From positions 1 to 14,694 of the forward strand of contig JAZKAD010000016.1 of the NCBI GenBank assembly GCA_040389305.1: a stretch of 14,694 nt of DNA. The letters are read 5' to 3'. Position 1 is the first letter of the stretch. Each line of letters opens with the position of its first letter. The notes under the pieces were generated by a model that made no database searches, had not been told where the DNA came from, and saw only the letters and a program-made list of their open reading frames with translations. The stretch comes from JAZKAD01 sp040389305. Lineage in GTDB: Bacteria; Pseudomonadota; Alphaproteobacteria; Rickettsiales; Rickettsiaceae. Of this stretch, positions 7,226-13,946 are shown in pieces. Both the position numbers and the translations under genes were made by a program.

Positions 7226-8119
7226 TTAAATTAATATCTTGATATAAGATTTTTTACGCAAATCTTCTTGGTATTTTTTGGCTCTAAGAAGTAATTTTTT
7301 ATTCCCCAGGAAGTTGATTACATAATTATTTTCATCAGCCGTAAAATCTAATATCTTTTTAGAGCAAAGCAAAAATATCTTTAAATCTTCTCCTACTTTG
7401 ATAGCGTCGCTATTCTCACCTACAGCGAGATCTTTAATTATGTTTTGCACTTTGGGTTCGAGGTTGCTGAGTTTAGTGTCTAGATCCACCAAAGTTCCAA
7501 TATCTTTATAAGACCTTGAGTTAATTTTTTTACAACTCGGAAGAGTCGAGGCAATAACAGTCATCTGATTGTAAGTTTTATGACTATTATTCTTAGCAGT
7601 TAATACCTTAAGAGAAACCTCAGCATCTTTAGAATTCTGTGCAAGCACTGCAGCTTCCACTTCTCCAGCTGTCACCGCAACATTACGCATCAAAGCAGTA
7701 GAGACTATTTTACTTTTTAATAATTCTGCTTTAATTTTAGACCTAAATGCATTGTTACTGATATTTTGAGATGCAAGGCTAGATTTCATGTAACCTTTAC
7801 TCATTTTGTTGCGTTCTTCAATTGAACTGATGGCGTTGTCAATCTCTTCCTCTGAAACATTAACCCCGAAAGATTCTTGCTGTTGAGAAATTAGAGTCTC
7901 ATCAATCAACCCTTCAAGAACAGAATGATTAAAAATTTTTGTTTGCTCGGCGGTTAAAGAGCCTATTTTGTTAAAGAACTTAACCATTTTTCCGCGTTCT
8001 TCTAGTTCGTATAGAGTTATAGGCTCATCATTTACGAGGGCTACTATACTATCTTCCTTAGCAAAGGCTCCGGATGAAAAACCTAATGACAAAATAGCCA
8101 AAACTATATAATATTTCAT
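7226..8119 (-). CDS. SurA-like periplasmic chaperone without recognisable parvulin domain
   Basis: Probable periplasmic folding factor for outer-membrane proteins. From the ATG at 8119 it has 297 residues. MKYYIVLAILSLGFSSGAFA is a clear signal peptide, with cleavage likely before KEDS. The region after it (SIVALVNDEPITLYELEERG ... LIDETLISQQ ... VSEEEIDNAI ... LLKSKIV) is the SurA/PpiC-type N-terminal chaperone domain. The C-terminal half (SLKVLTAKNNSHKTY ... LKIFLLCSKK) has the spacing of a rotamase domain but none of its conserved motifs, so isomerase activity is doubtful. The frame is open as far as 8311, but the signal peptide, the purine-rich GGGAAG just upstream and the promoter at 8148-8175 all support 8119. 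It is divergent from the ogt-like gene. Confidence 0.82.
   Translation of the reverse strand: MKYYIVLAILSLGFSSGAFAKEDSIVALVNDEPITLYELEERGKMVKFFNKIGSLTAEQTKIFNHSVLEGLIDETLISQQQESFGVNVSEEEIDNAISSIEERNKMSKGYMKSSLASQNISNNAFRSKIKAELLKSKIVSTALMRNVAVTAGEVEAAVLAQNSKDAEVSLKVLTAKNNSHKTYNQMTVIASTLPSCKKINSRSYKDIGTLVDLDTKLSNLEPKVQNIIKDLAVGENSDAIKVGEDLKIFLLCSKKILDFTADENNYVINFLGNKKLLLRAKKYQEDLRKKSYIKILI
8086..8112 (+). promoter_or_regulatory. candidate ogt promoter inside the surA-like gene
   Basis: ATGACA (8086-8091) and a perfect TATAAT (8107-8112) on the plus strand, 15 nt apart, would start transcription near 8119, about 32 nt before the ogt ATG. The spacer is shorter than ideal. The site lies within the first codons of the divergent surA-like gene. 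Confidence 0.4.
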
Positions 8120-8147
8120 GTTTCTTCCCTTAGAGGTTTGATTAGCT

Positions 8148-8175
8148 ATTATGATTTTATGGAGCAAGTTGTCAA
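8148..8175 (-). promoter_or_regulatory. surA-like gene promoter inside the 5' end of ogt
   Basis: Minus strand: a perfect -35 TTGACA (8170-8175), a 16-nt spacer and -10 CATAAT (8148-8153). The predicted start near 8141 gives a ~22-nt leader. The -10 box contains the ATG of the divergent ogt gene. Confidence 0.6.
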
Positions 8176-8669
8176 CAGCATTAAAGTTCGAAACTAAATT
8201 TATTGAAACTCCGATAGGTAAAATGATCGCTGCGGCAGATGATTTCTCTTTACTCTTTTTAGCTTTTGCAGATAACACAAATTTGAATGAAAGTACAGAA
8301 AATAAAGACAATAATAATCATATACTTGATAGGGCTTCAGTAGAACTCGAGGGCTATTTTGAGGGTAAATTACAAAAATTTACATTACCTATTAATATTT
8401 CTGGTAGTCCGTTTCAAAAAAATGCCTGGAGCGAGCTTTTAAAAATACCTTACGGAGAAACTAGAAGTTACAAATCTCAGGCCAGTGTCATGGGTAAGCC
8501 TGCCGCATACAGAGCTGTAGCAAATGCGAATGGAAAAAATCAAATAGCTATAATAATTCCATGTCACAGAATTATACAAAGTAATGGGAATTTAGGGGGG
8601 TATAATGGAGGAATCTCAAGAAAACAATGGCTCCTTGATCATGAAAAAAGACATTATTCGGGATATTAA
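8151..8669 (+). CDS. ogt: methylated-DNA--protein-cysteine methyltransferase (Ogt-type)
   Basis: A suicide repair protein that moves the alkyl group from O6-alkylguanine in DNA to its own cysteine. At 172 residues it is close to E. coli Ogt (171). The N-terminal domain (~13-80) is divergent. The C-terminal domain (~85-165) is well conserved: FQKNAWSELLKIPYGET, the DNA-binding helices with AYRAVANANGKN including the Arg finger R121, the active-site motif IIPCHRII with acceptor C138, and the GGYNGG loop. The ATG at 8151 lacks a good Shine-Dalgarno and lies within the divergent promoter's -10. A TTG at 8169 (GGAG 4 nt upstream) is an alternative that would lose 6 residues. A small basic ORF overlaps the 3' end in another frame. 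Confidence 0.93.
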   Translation: MILWSKLSTALKFETKFIETPIGKMIAAADDFSLLFLAFADNTNLNESTENKDNNNHILDRASVELEGYFEGKLQKFTLPINISGSPFQKNAWSELLKIPYGETRSYKSQASVMGKPAAYRAVANANGKNQIAIIIPCHRIIQSNGNLGGYNGGISRKQWLLDHEKRHYSGY

Positions 8670-8778
8670 TGAAGCTAGTCTTAAGATACATAGTCAAAAA
8701 AAGAAGGCAAAAGATTATAATCTTCTTTCAGACGCATTACGGAAGAACCTTAAAAGACGCAAGGCGGCAAAAGCTTAA
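8605..8778 (+). CDS. small basic protein, alphaproteobacterial LRxNLxRRKA type (57 aa)
   Basis: ATG at 8605, TAA at 8776-8778, 57 codons, in a different frame from ogt and overlapping its last 65 nt. A run of six G lies 4 nt upstream of the ATG. An inner ATG at 8641 would give 45 residues and a 29-nt overlap. The C-terminal half is strongly basic, with LLSDALRKNLKRRKAAKA at the end. From memory, small alphaproteobacterial proteins ending in a similar L(R/K)xNLxRRK segment are common and mostly uncharacterised. It has no signal peptide or membrane segment and would suit nucleic-acid or ribosome contact. Likely translationally coupled to ogt. Role unknown. Confidence 0.65.
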   Translation: MEESQENNGSLIMKKDIIRDINEASLKIHSQKKKAKDYNLLSDALRKNLKRRKAAKA

Positions 8779-8786
8779 GCTTACTT

Positions 8787-9326
8787 CTAATGACTGCAAT
8801 GTTCGCCATGAACATGAGGGGGGTGCATTTTAATATGCTTTTGCATTTTATTTATAAGTAAATCGCGCTTCATCTTAGATAGATAATCTAAGAAAACTAC
8901 CCCGTTTAAATAATCTACTTCATGCTGTACTACAGTTGCTAAAAATCCTTCGCATTCTAGTTTCTGCGAAGCGCCGTCAGGATCTAGGTACCTTACCATT
9001 ATAGACTTTGGTCTCGTGATTTCTGCGCTAATTCCGGGGAAGCACAAAGAAGCTTCTTCGCACGTCTGTTTTTCTTCCGAAAACCAAATAATTTCAGGGT
9101 TAATAAGAACATAAGGATTGCGGATATTGTCTACCCTAAGATCTACTACCGCAATGCGCTTCAGCAATCCAACCATATTAGCGCCAATGCCCACTGCACC
9201 CTCTGAATACATAATATGTATCATATCATCTACTATAGAGCGGATAGAATCATCTACCACCCCAACTGCTTCGGCCTTTTGCTTGAATATCTTATTAGGT
9301 GCATATACGAGAGATAACTTGGACAT
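8787..9326 (-). CDS. peptide deformylase-like protein with altered metal site
   Basis: The fold is that of peptide deformylase, which removes the formyl group from nascent N-terminal Met. All three motif regions can be found in the 179 residues but are changed. Motif I is GIGANMVGLL (from residue 46; usual GxGLAAxQ), so the active-site Gln is missing. Motif II is EEASLCFPG (90-98; usual EGCLSxP), so the metal-binding Cys aligns with S93, with a Cys two residues later. Motif III is QHEVDYLNG (134-142; usual QHExDHLxG): the first His and the catalytic Glu remain, but the second His is Tyr139. The C-terminus is His-rich (HPPHVHGEHCSH). It is probably not a standard deformylase and may be a paralogue with another role. 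No clear Shine-Dalgarno precedes the ATG. tRNA-Val lies 59 nt upstream on the same strand. Confidence 0.85.
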   Translation of the reverse strand: MSKLSLVYAPNKIFKQKAEAVGVVDDSIRSIVDDMIHIMYSEGAVGIGANMVGLLKRIAVVDLRVDNIRNPYVLINPEIIWFSEEKQTCEEASLCFPGISAEITRPKSIMVRYLDPDGASQKLECEGFLATVVQHEVDYLNGVVFLDYLSKMKRDLLINKMQKHIKMHPPHVHGEHCSH

Positions 9327-9385
9327 GGATGATATATTTTAAAGGATAGTGCAAGATGTAATATAATCTGCAACATAATAAAACC

Positions 9386-9464
<79 letters not shown>

Positions 9465-9471
9465 TAAAAGT

Positions 9472-9500
9472 TTTATATCAATCATGATCCTTAATTGCAA
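9472..9500 (-). promoter_or_regulatory. promoter for tRNA-Val
   Basis: Minus strand: -35 TTGCAA (9495-9500), a 17-nt spacer and -10 TATAAA (9472-9477). The predicted start near 9465 lies just before the mature tRNA 5' end (9462). Nothing else distinct is visible in 9501-9679. Confidence 0.55.
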
Positions 9501-9679
9501 GTATATATATGGAGATTATCGGAAGTAATTTACTCTTTAGATGCTCCGAAGTGCTTATAAGTAGCATCTCTCAATTCTGTATATATCTTTATAAAAATAT
9601 ACCCCCAATCCACAAAATACTTTGCCTTCTGCGAGTAAATATCCTAAAGTCTGCCAAACATACTGATTAATCGGGTAGC

Positions 9680-10612
9680 ATGGCTATTTTTAGCATTGTT
9701 TTTTTTAAAATCATTTCGGTTTTACTTAGTGTAATCATTGGGTTTTTGGCTGGAAGATGGTCTAAAGTAGAGCGCGATAGCATAGCATCTCTTCTTTTTT
9801 ATTTCATATCCCCTATAGTTTTTTTTAGCATCCCATGCAGTACAACTTTAAGTCTTTCTTCGCTCAGCATCACATTAGTAACTTTCGTTATAGCAACAGG
9901 GCTTTGTAGTTTTTCATATTACATATTCGGCAAATATTGGGATGATGATACTCGCAATATCCTTGCTATGTCCGCAGGAACTGGGAATGGTGGATATTTT
10001 ATGCTCCCTATTGCTGCCGCATTATTTGACGACTATACGCTTAGCATTTATATGATGGCCACCATAGGAGTGAATCTTTATGAATCTTCTGTAGGGTATT
10101 ATATCTGCGCTAAAAGCATGACTTCCACCAAAGAAAGCATTATCAAAGTATTAAAACTTCCCATGCTTAAAGCGTTTGCTCTAGGGTGTTTTTGTAGCGT
10201 TGCAGGCCTCACCATACCTGAATTTTTAGATGATTTTACATATAGTATGCGCAGTACTTTTTCTATTCTGGGTATGATCATGATAGGTCTTGGGCTTTCT
10301 ACTATTCCTAAATTTGAAGTGGATAAGCGATTTACAATAGCTGCTTTTGTTTCTAAATTTTTATTTTACCCAGTTGCGATCAATATTTTTATTTTGCTAG
10401 ATAGGTATTTTTTAAATTTTTATGACGATCATTATTATGACGCCCTTCAGCTCTTAGCGGTTGCACCGATGGCTGCAAATACAATTGTGATAGCATCAAT
10501 TTGGAAATTCAATCCAGAAAAAGTAGCTACAACAGTTTTATTGTCTCTGCTTTTTGCTCTGTTTTATATACCAATTGTAGCTAGTCTTTTTATAAGAGAT
10601 GTAGGGATGTAA
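9680..10612 (+). CDS. AEC-family transporter (auxin efflux carrier-like permease)
   Basis: A 310-residue inner-membrane protein with about nine to ten hydrophobic helices spread over the whole length. The layout resembles the bacterial AEC family (PF03547): an N-terminal helix pair with GFLAGRWSKVERDSIASLLFY, the central AMSAGTGNGGYFMLPIAAALFDD segment containing the conserved Asn-Gly-Gly-x-x-x-Pro type bend, and a C-terminal half with LGMIMIGLGLS and LLAVAPMAANTIVIASIW. Family members export or import carboxylates such as malate, but the substrate cannot be inferred here. The ATG at 9680 has only a weak CGGGT upstream. It converges with the lipoprotein gene and has no operon partner. Confidence 0.85.
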   Translation: MAIFSIVFFKIISVLLSVIIGFLAGRWSKVERDSIASLLFYFISPIVFFSIPCSTTLSLSSLSITLVTFVIATGLCSFSYYIFGKYWDDDTRNILAMSAGTGNGGYFMLPIAAALFDDYTLSIYMMATIGVNLYESSVGYYICAKSMTSTKESIIKVLKLPMLKAFALGCFCSVAGLTIPEFLDDFTYSMRSTFSILGMIMIGLGLSTIPKFEVDKRFTIAAFVSKFLFYPVAINIFILLDRYFLNFYDDHYYDALQLLAVAPMAANTIVIASIWKFNPEKVATTVLLSLLFALFYIPIVASLFIRDVGM

Positions 10613-10638
10613 TGCTTTTGTTCCTTAGTGATGTATCA

Positions 10639-10669
10639 TTTAGCGCCCCTATCCTTAAGAGGCACTAAA
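10639..10669. repeat. imperfect hairpin between convergent genes
   Basis: TTTAGCGCC (10639-10647) pairs with GGCACTAAA (10661-10669) with one C-A mismatch and a 13-nt loop, 27 nt past the AEC transporter stop. A second small hairpin, AATGAC/GTCATT (10695-10712), touches the stop of the convergent lipoprotein gene. Neither has a T tract of usual terminator quality. Confidence 0.3.
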
Positions 10670-10710
10670 GATATTACGTATGACATACATTCACAATGAC
10701 AAGAAAGTCA

Positions 10711-11058
10711 TTATTTAGAAGTTCTTGACATGGATTCAGTTCTTTTTGCTTCAAGTCTATTGTGGGTATGGGTAGCAGCAGGAATTTCCTGAACAGTCTT
10801 GCGCTTAATTACAGTTGTATGATGATCTGTGGGATTTATCATTCTATCCATTTGTGCGTCAGTGGATGGAGTGCCATTGCTTGGCATTGGTAGGTTTGAA
10901 CCGTAACTCTCTTCGCGCTCTAATGTAGTTGTAGTGACAGTAGTAGGGCGTGCTTTAAATACACATGCTTGAACCGCTGACATCACAACTATTAGTGCTC
11001 CTATTTTTGTTAGGTTAATAGATCTTTTAACTAACTTATCAATATTTTTTTGATACAT
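10711..11058 (-). CDS. small putative lipoprotein (115 aa)
   Basis: Unknown family. From the ATG at 11058 the protein starts with a basic N-region (MYQKNIDKLVKRSINLTK), a hydrophobic stretch (IGALIVVMSAVQA) and a Cys at residue 32 in the lipobox-like VQAC. This fits a lipoprotein signal, although Gln at -2 is not ideal. The remaining ~83 residues are polar, Thr-rich and disordered-looking (TTVTTTTLEREESYG ... HHTTVIKRKTVQE ... RLEAKRTESMSRTSK). The frame continues upstream into the assembly gap, but AAGAGG seven nt before the ATG at 11058 identifies the start. It converges with the AEC transporter. Its promoter may lie in or near the N-run. Confidence 0.6.
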   Translation of the reverse strand: MYQKNIDKLVKRSINLTKIGALIVVMSAVQACVFKARPTTVTTTTLEREESYGSNLPMPSNGTPSTDAQMDRMINPTDHHTTVIKRKTVQEIPAATHTHNRLEAKRTESMSRTSK

Positions 11059-11109
11059 AATATGGCCTCTTAAAGTTGGTAATAAATTCCACTCTAGTGG
11101 AAGACGGGT

Positions 11110-11119
11110 NNNNNNNNNN
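11110..11119. other. assembly gap (ten N)
   Basis: Ten consecutive undetermined bases, the usual placeholder length for a scaffold gap. They lie 52 nt upstream of the lipoprotein start. The true distance and sequence here are unknown, so promoter or gene content between the lipoprotein and cpoB-like genes may be missing. Confidence 0.95.
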
Positions 11120-11243
11120 GTCATCATTGGTATAGTAAATTAGTTTGGAGTATATGCAAGGAATTAATTAGCTCTACGCATCAAGCGCGCCATATTCAAA
11201 GAGCTTAAGTAAACTTAATGCAAGAAAATATAATATACGCATG

Positions 11244-11310
11244 AAAAGATTGATATAACAGTTGCAGCGTGAGGCTAGCTAGCCTATGATACCGGGGTAC
11301 TCAATCTTTT
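11244..11310 (+). promoter_or_regulatory. putative cpoB-like promoter/leader with 14-bp palindrome
   Basis: A possible promoter, TTGCAG (11262-11267), 17-nt spacer, TATGAT (11285-11290), has its spacer almost filled by the perfect palindrome AGGCTAGCTAGCCT (11272-11285). Around it lies a perfect 10-bp inverted repeat, AAAAGATTGA (11244-11253) and TCAATCTTTT (11301-11310). Further downstream ATCATAGG (11351-11358) is the reverse complement of CCTATGAT (11283-11290). A second candidate -10, TATAAT (11229-11234), would place all of this in the 5' leader RNA instead. Confidence 0.4.
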
Positions 11311-11368
11311 GTAAGCTGCTGTTAATAAAAGGTTGAGTGCATTGGTCAATATCATAGGTTATTGAATC

Positions 11369-12124
11369 ATGCGCAAGATAATGCACCGCATATTAACTCT
11401 CAGACTAAAACTGAGTTTAGTTCTTATATATTTTCTATATTACATTACATCTCCCTTTTTGGCACTTGCATCACACCAAGACTTAGAGTTTACGGGTGAA
11501 TATGAAATCTCAAGTGGTTCGCGTCTTACTAATTGCGAAAATGAATTACAATCCCTTATTGGGAGGGTAGAAAATCTAGAACGCGCTGTATCCGAAATTA
11601 AATCATCAGGTGGAACTAAACACTCCTCGAGAGATGAGGTTGCAAGTAACGCTCATAACCTGCAGGCGGCAACTAGCCATGATACAATGCAACCCTTGTC
11701 TGTTATACCAAATGAATCATCTACTGGTAAAGACGTTACTTCAGAAAAACAACATTATGATCTTGCGCTTGTCGCTCTCAAAGATCAAAAGTTTGAAGAT
11801 GCAGAAAATAGATTTGCTGAATTCATAGCAAAATACCCAAAAAGCGCTGTATTAAGTAATGCTTATTTTTGGTATGGCGAGTCATTTTTTAGGCGCGGTA
11901 ACTTTGAAAAAGCTGCAATTAATTACCTTAAATGCTACAAACAATTTCCGAAAGCAGCAAAGGCTTCGGATGCGTTATTAAAGCTCGCACTTTCTTTGGG
12001 AGAGATGAAGAAAACTAAAGAAGCTTGCGCTATGCTCGCAAAACTTGAACAAGAATTTAAAGATAGACCCGCAGCTTCTATTAAGAGATCTAGAGATGCA
12101 AAAAATAAATACGGATGCAAATAG
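11369..12124 (+). CDS. cpoB: Tol-Pal system accessory protein CpoB/YbgF-like
   Basis: A periplasmic TPR protein that in other Gram-negatives links the Tol-Pal complex with peptidoglycan synthesis during division. 251 residues: an N-terminal signal or anchor segment (LKLSLVLIYFLYYITSPFLALA, ~13-35), a short coiled-coil (CENELQSLIGRVENLERAVSEIKSS, ~56-80), a polar linker, and a C-terminal TPR domain (~128-235) with YDLALVALKDQKFEDAENRF, NAYFWYGESFFRRGNFEKAA and ALLKLALSLGEMKKTKEAC. This domain order is diagnostic for YbgF/CpoB. No tolQRAB-pal genes are in the window. The ATG at 11369 has only AGGT nine nt away; an ATG at 11381 is an alternative. Confidence 0.85.
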   Translation: MRKIMHRILTLRLKLSLVLIYFLYYITSPFLALASHQDLEFTGEYEISSGSRLTNCENELQSLIGRVENLERAVSEIKSSGGTKHSSRDEVASNAHNLQAATSHDTMQPLSVIPNESSTGKDVTSEKQHYDLALVALKDQKFEDAENRFAEFIAKYPKSAVLSNAYFWYGESFFRRGNFEKAAINYLKCYKQFPKAAKASDALLKLALSLGEMKKTKEACAMLAKLEQEFKDRPAASIKRSRDAKNKYGCK

Positions 12125-12152
12125 ACTAAATACTAAAGAATCTCTGATTTGC

Positions 12153-12180
12153 TTGACATTGGGCATTAATCAAATATAAA
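12153..12180 (+). promoter_or_regulatory. promoter for the parvulin-like gene
   Basis: A perfect -35 TTGACA (12153-12158), a 16-nt spacer and -10 TATAAA (12175-12180), with a predicted start near 12187 and a ~22-nt leader carrying GAGG (12200-12203) five nt before the ATG. Confidence 0.7.
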
Positions 12181-12208
12181 TATTACATATATAAATTATG
12201 AGGATTTT

Positions 12209-13057
12209 ATGAAGAAATTAGCGAGTTTGTTACTAGGGGCTACGTTGTTTTCACCAAATACCTTCGCTGGGGCTGACCCAGTATTGGCCACTTATAAAGG
12301 CGGAGAAGTAAAGGAATCTCAGGTTCTTGAGCAATTTAAAGCTGCGTTTGAAGCACAGCCTCTGCTTAAGGGCAAGAAGTTTTCTGAGCTTGATCCAAAG
12401 CTACAAGAAACTTTAGTAAGAGGTTACATTAATAGCAAATTACTAGACCAAGAAGTCAAAAACAAAAATATTGCTGCGGATAAAGCTTTGCAAGAAAAAT
12501 TAGCTGCTATTACAAAGCAAATAGAGCAACAAGAGTTAATTGAAAACTACGTAAAAGAAGCAGTAACTGATAAAGTAATTGCAGAAGAATATGTTAAACT
12601 TGAAAAAAGCTTAGATGGCAAACAAGAAGTAAAGGCTAGTCATATTTTAGTAGACAGCGAAGAAAAAGCGAAGGCTGCTAAGAAAAAATTAAGCAAAGGC
12701 ACAAAATTTGCTGAAGTAGTTAAAGAATATTCTCTTGATGAAGGCACAAAGGGCAGGGGCGGATCTTTGGGCTATTTCAGATCTGGGCAACTAGTTCCTG
12801 AATTCGAAGCTAAAGCATTTTCTATGAAAAATGGTGAAATTTCCGATCCCGTCAAAACACAATTCGGATGGCATATTATTTTAGTAGAAGATAAGAGGCC
12901 AATTAAACTCAAAGAAGAAGATAAGACTGCTTTGGTAAATAAATTGAAGCACGAGGCTATAGAAAAACTTTTGAATGACCTGAGCTCTAAAGCTGATGTT
13001 AAGCTTTCTCTGCCAGCGGCTCCAGCTGCTAAATCAGGTGATGAAACTAAAAAATAA
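12209..13057 (+). CDS. plp: parvulin-like peptidyl-prolyl cis-trans isomerase
   Basis: An exported foldase that isomerises Xaa-Pro bonds. 282 residues: signal peptide MKKLASLLLGATLFSPNTFA, an N-terminal helical chaperone region (~24-140, VLATYKGGEVKESQVLEQF ... LVRGYINSKLLDQEV), and a complete parvulin domain (~143-232) with ASHILV (H145), GTKFAEVVKEYSLDEGTKGRGGSLGYF, LVPEFEAKAFSMKNGEIS and TQFGWHIILVED. A Lys/Ala-rich tail follows. Size and layout match the Rickettsia protein named Plp. The start is fixed by the signal peptide and the GAGG site. It has a strong promoter of its own and a terminator-like hairpin after it, so it is probably monocistronic and well expressed. Confidence 0.95.
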   Translation: MKKLASLLLGATLFSPNTFAGADPVLATYKGGEVKESQVLEQFKAAFEAQPLLKGKKFSELDPKLQETLVRGYINSKLLDQEVKNKNIAADKALQEKLAAITKQIEQQELIENYVKEAVTDKVIAEEYVKLEKSLDGKQEVKASHILVDSEEKAKAAKKKLSKGTKFAEVVKEYSLDEGTKGRGGSLGYFRSGQLVPEFEAKAFSMKNGEISDPVKTQFGWHIILVEDKRPIKLKEEDKTALVNKLKHEAIEKLLNDLSSKADVKLSLPAAPAAKSGDETKK

Positions 13058-13095
13058 AGTTGCAAACAAGTCTTTGTATTGTGATTACTACTACA

Positions 13096-13126
13096 GCGGG
13101 AAACTTAATCAATCTTCCCGCATTTT
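13096..13126 (+). terminator. intrinsic terminator after plp
   Basis: GCGGGAA (13096-13102) pairs perfectly with TTCCCGC (13115-13121) around a 12-nt loop, followed by ATTTT. The stem is GC-rich and lies 38 nt after the plp stop. The T run is short. Confidence 0.55.
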
Positions 13127-13141
13127 ATCCAGGTTTCTTTC

Positions 13142-13924
13142 GTGTTTTTTAAAAACTTCCCCAAAAACTTCCCACAGAGCATTTGTATTATAAATTATCA
13201 TACAAATCTTCTGACTAATGCACTCAATACAACGAATGCAAGGGCCTTGTATTCAGTTTTTTTGAATCTATTTATCTCCTGCATCATTCTTCTTACTTGT
13301 ATTTTCTATGATATACCCCACGTAGAAGCAGTAGAAATTACTGAGCAAGTTAGGATGGAAGGCGAAGATCACGTTGATTTTACTATCACAGGCAAGGCTA
13401 CAATCAAGAATTCTAATATCACTGGGACCCTTACTGTTGCGGGCCCTCTTTTTATTGAGCATTCTCACGTAGGAAATGGTGCCATTATTGGTGGGGTAGA
13501 AGCTTACGGTCTTGATGCATATTCTTTACATGTTACAGGCTCTATATCTATAGGGGAGCAAACAAAAGTTGAGGCTCTGTCTGTTATGGGTCCGCTATTT
13601 ATAAAAAATAGTAAGATAGGTTCTTTGAATATAGCAGGTACTATTCAATCAGATGATAGTAAAATTATCTCCATAGAGGCTACAAGCAATGAGATGAGTT
13701 TTTGGAATACGCGTTTAGGTAAAGTAGCTGTTAGTAGCTATAGCGAAGATAAAAAACCTATAATCATTAAGTTTTTTGGAAATACCCAGATCGAAGAGCT
13801 CTCTATATACTCCACAGCAAATCCTATGGCTATTATTGTGCTTGATGATTCTACCGCGCTTACTTTTAATAAGGCACAAGTAAATTGCACGGGTGCAGTA
13901 GAATATAAGACATATAAACCTTAG
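13142..13924 (+). CDS. probable exported beta-helix (bactofilin-like) repeat protein
   Basis: No family identified with certainty. Residues ~36-63 contain one strongly hydrophobic segment (YSVFLNLFISCIILLTCIFY) ending in HVEAVE, a signal peptide or anchor. The rest is built of short beta-strand-like turns with Gly and Asn/Ser: ATIKNSNITGTLTVAGPLFIEHSHVG (split at ~86-111) and EALSVMGPLFIKNSKIG (~144-160) repeat the pattern L-S/T-V-x-G-P-L-F-I-x-x-S-x-V/I-G. This suggests a right-handed beta-helix, as in bactofilins or surface polysaccharide-binding proteins. The start shown is a GTG with AGGT seven nt upstream; a TTG at 13247 would remove 35 residues and leave a more typical signal peptide. 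It is convergent with dapD, with 22 nt between the stops. Confidence 0.65.
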   Translation: MFFKNFPKNFPQSICIINYHTNLLTNALNTTNARALYSVFLNLFISCIILLTCIFYDIPHVEAVEITEQVRMEGEDHVDFTITGKATIKNSNITGTLTVAGPLFIEHSHVGNGAIIGGVEAYGLDAYSLHVTGSISIGEQTKVEALSVMGPLFIKNSKIGSLNIAGTIQSDDSKIISIEATSNEMSFWNTRLGKVAVSSYSEDKKPIIIKFFGNTQIEELSIYSTANPMAIIVLDDSTALTFNKAQVNCTGAVEYKTYKP

Positions 13925-13946
13925 TATTTAAATTGTAAATCTAACG

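Noticed and set aside
8120..8311. 64-residue N-terminal extension of the surA-like gene
   Set aside because: It would bury a clear signal peptide, overlaps ogt and its own promoter; the ATG at 8119 fits better.
11059..11127. Longer lipoprotein start reading through the N-run
   Set aside because: The frame crosses undetermined bases, whereas the ATG at 11058 has AAGAGG at good distance and gives a lipoprotein-type signal.
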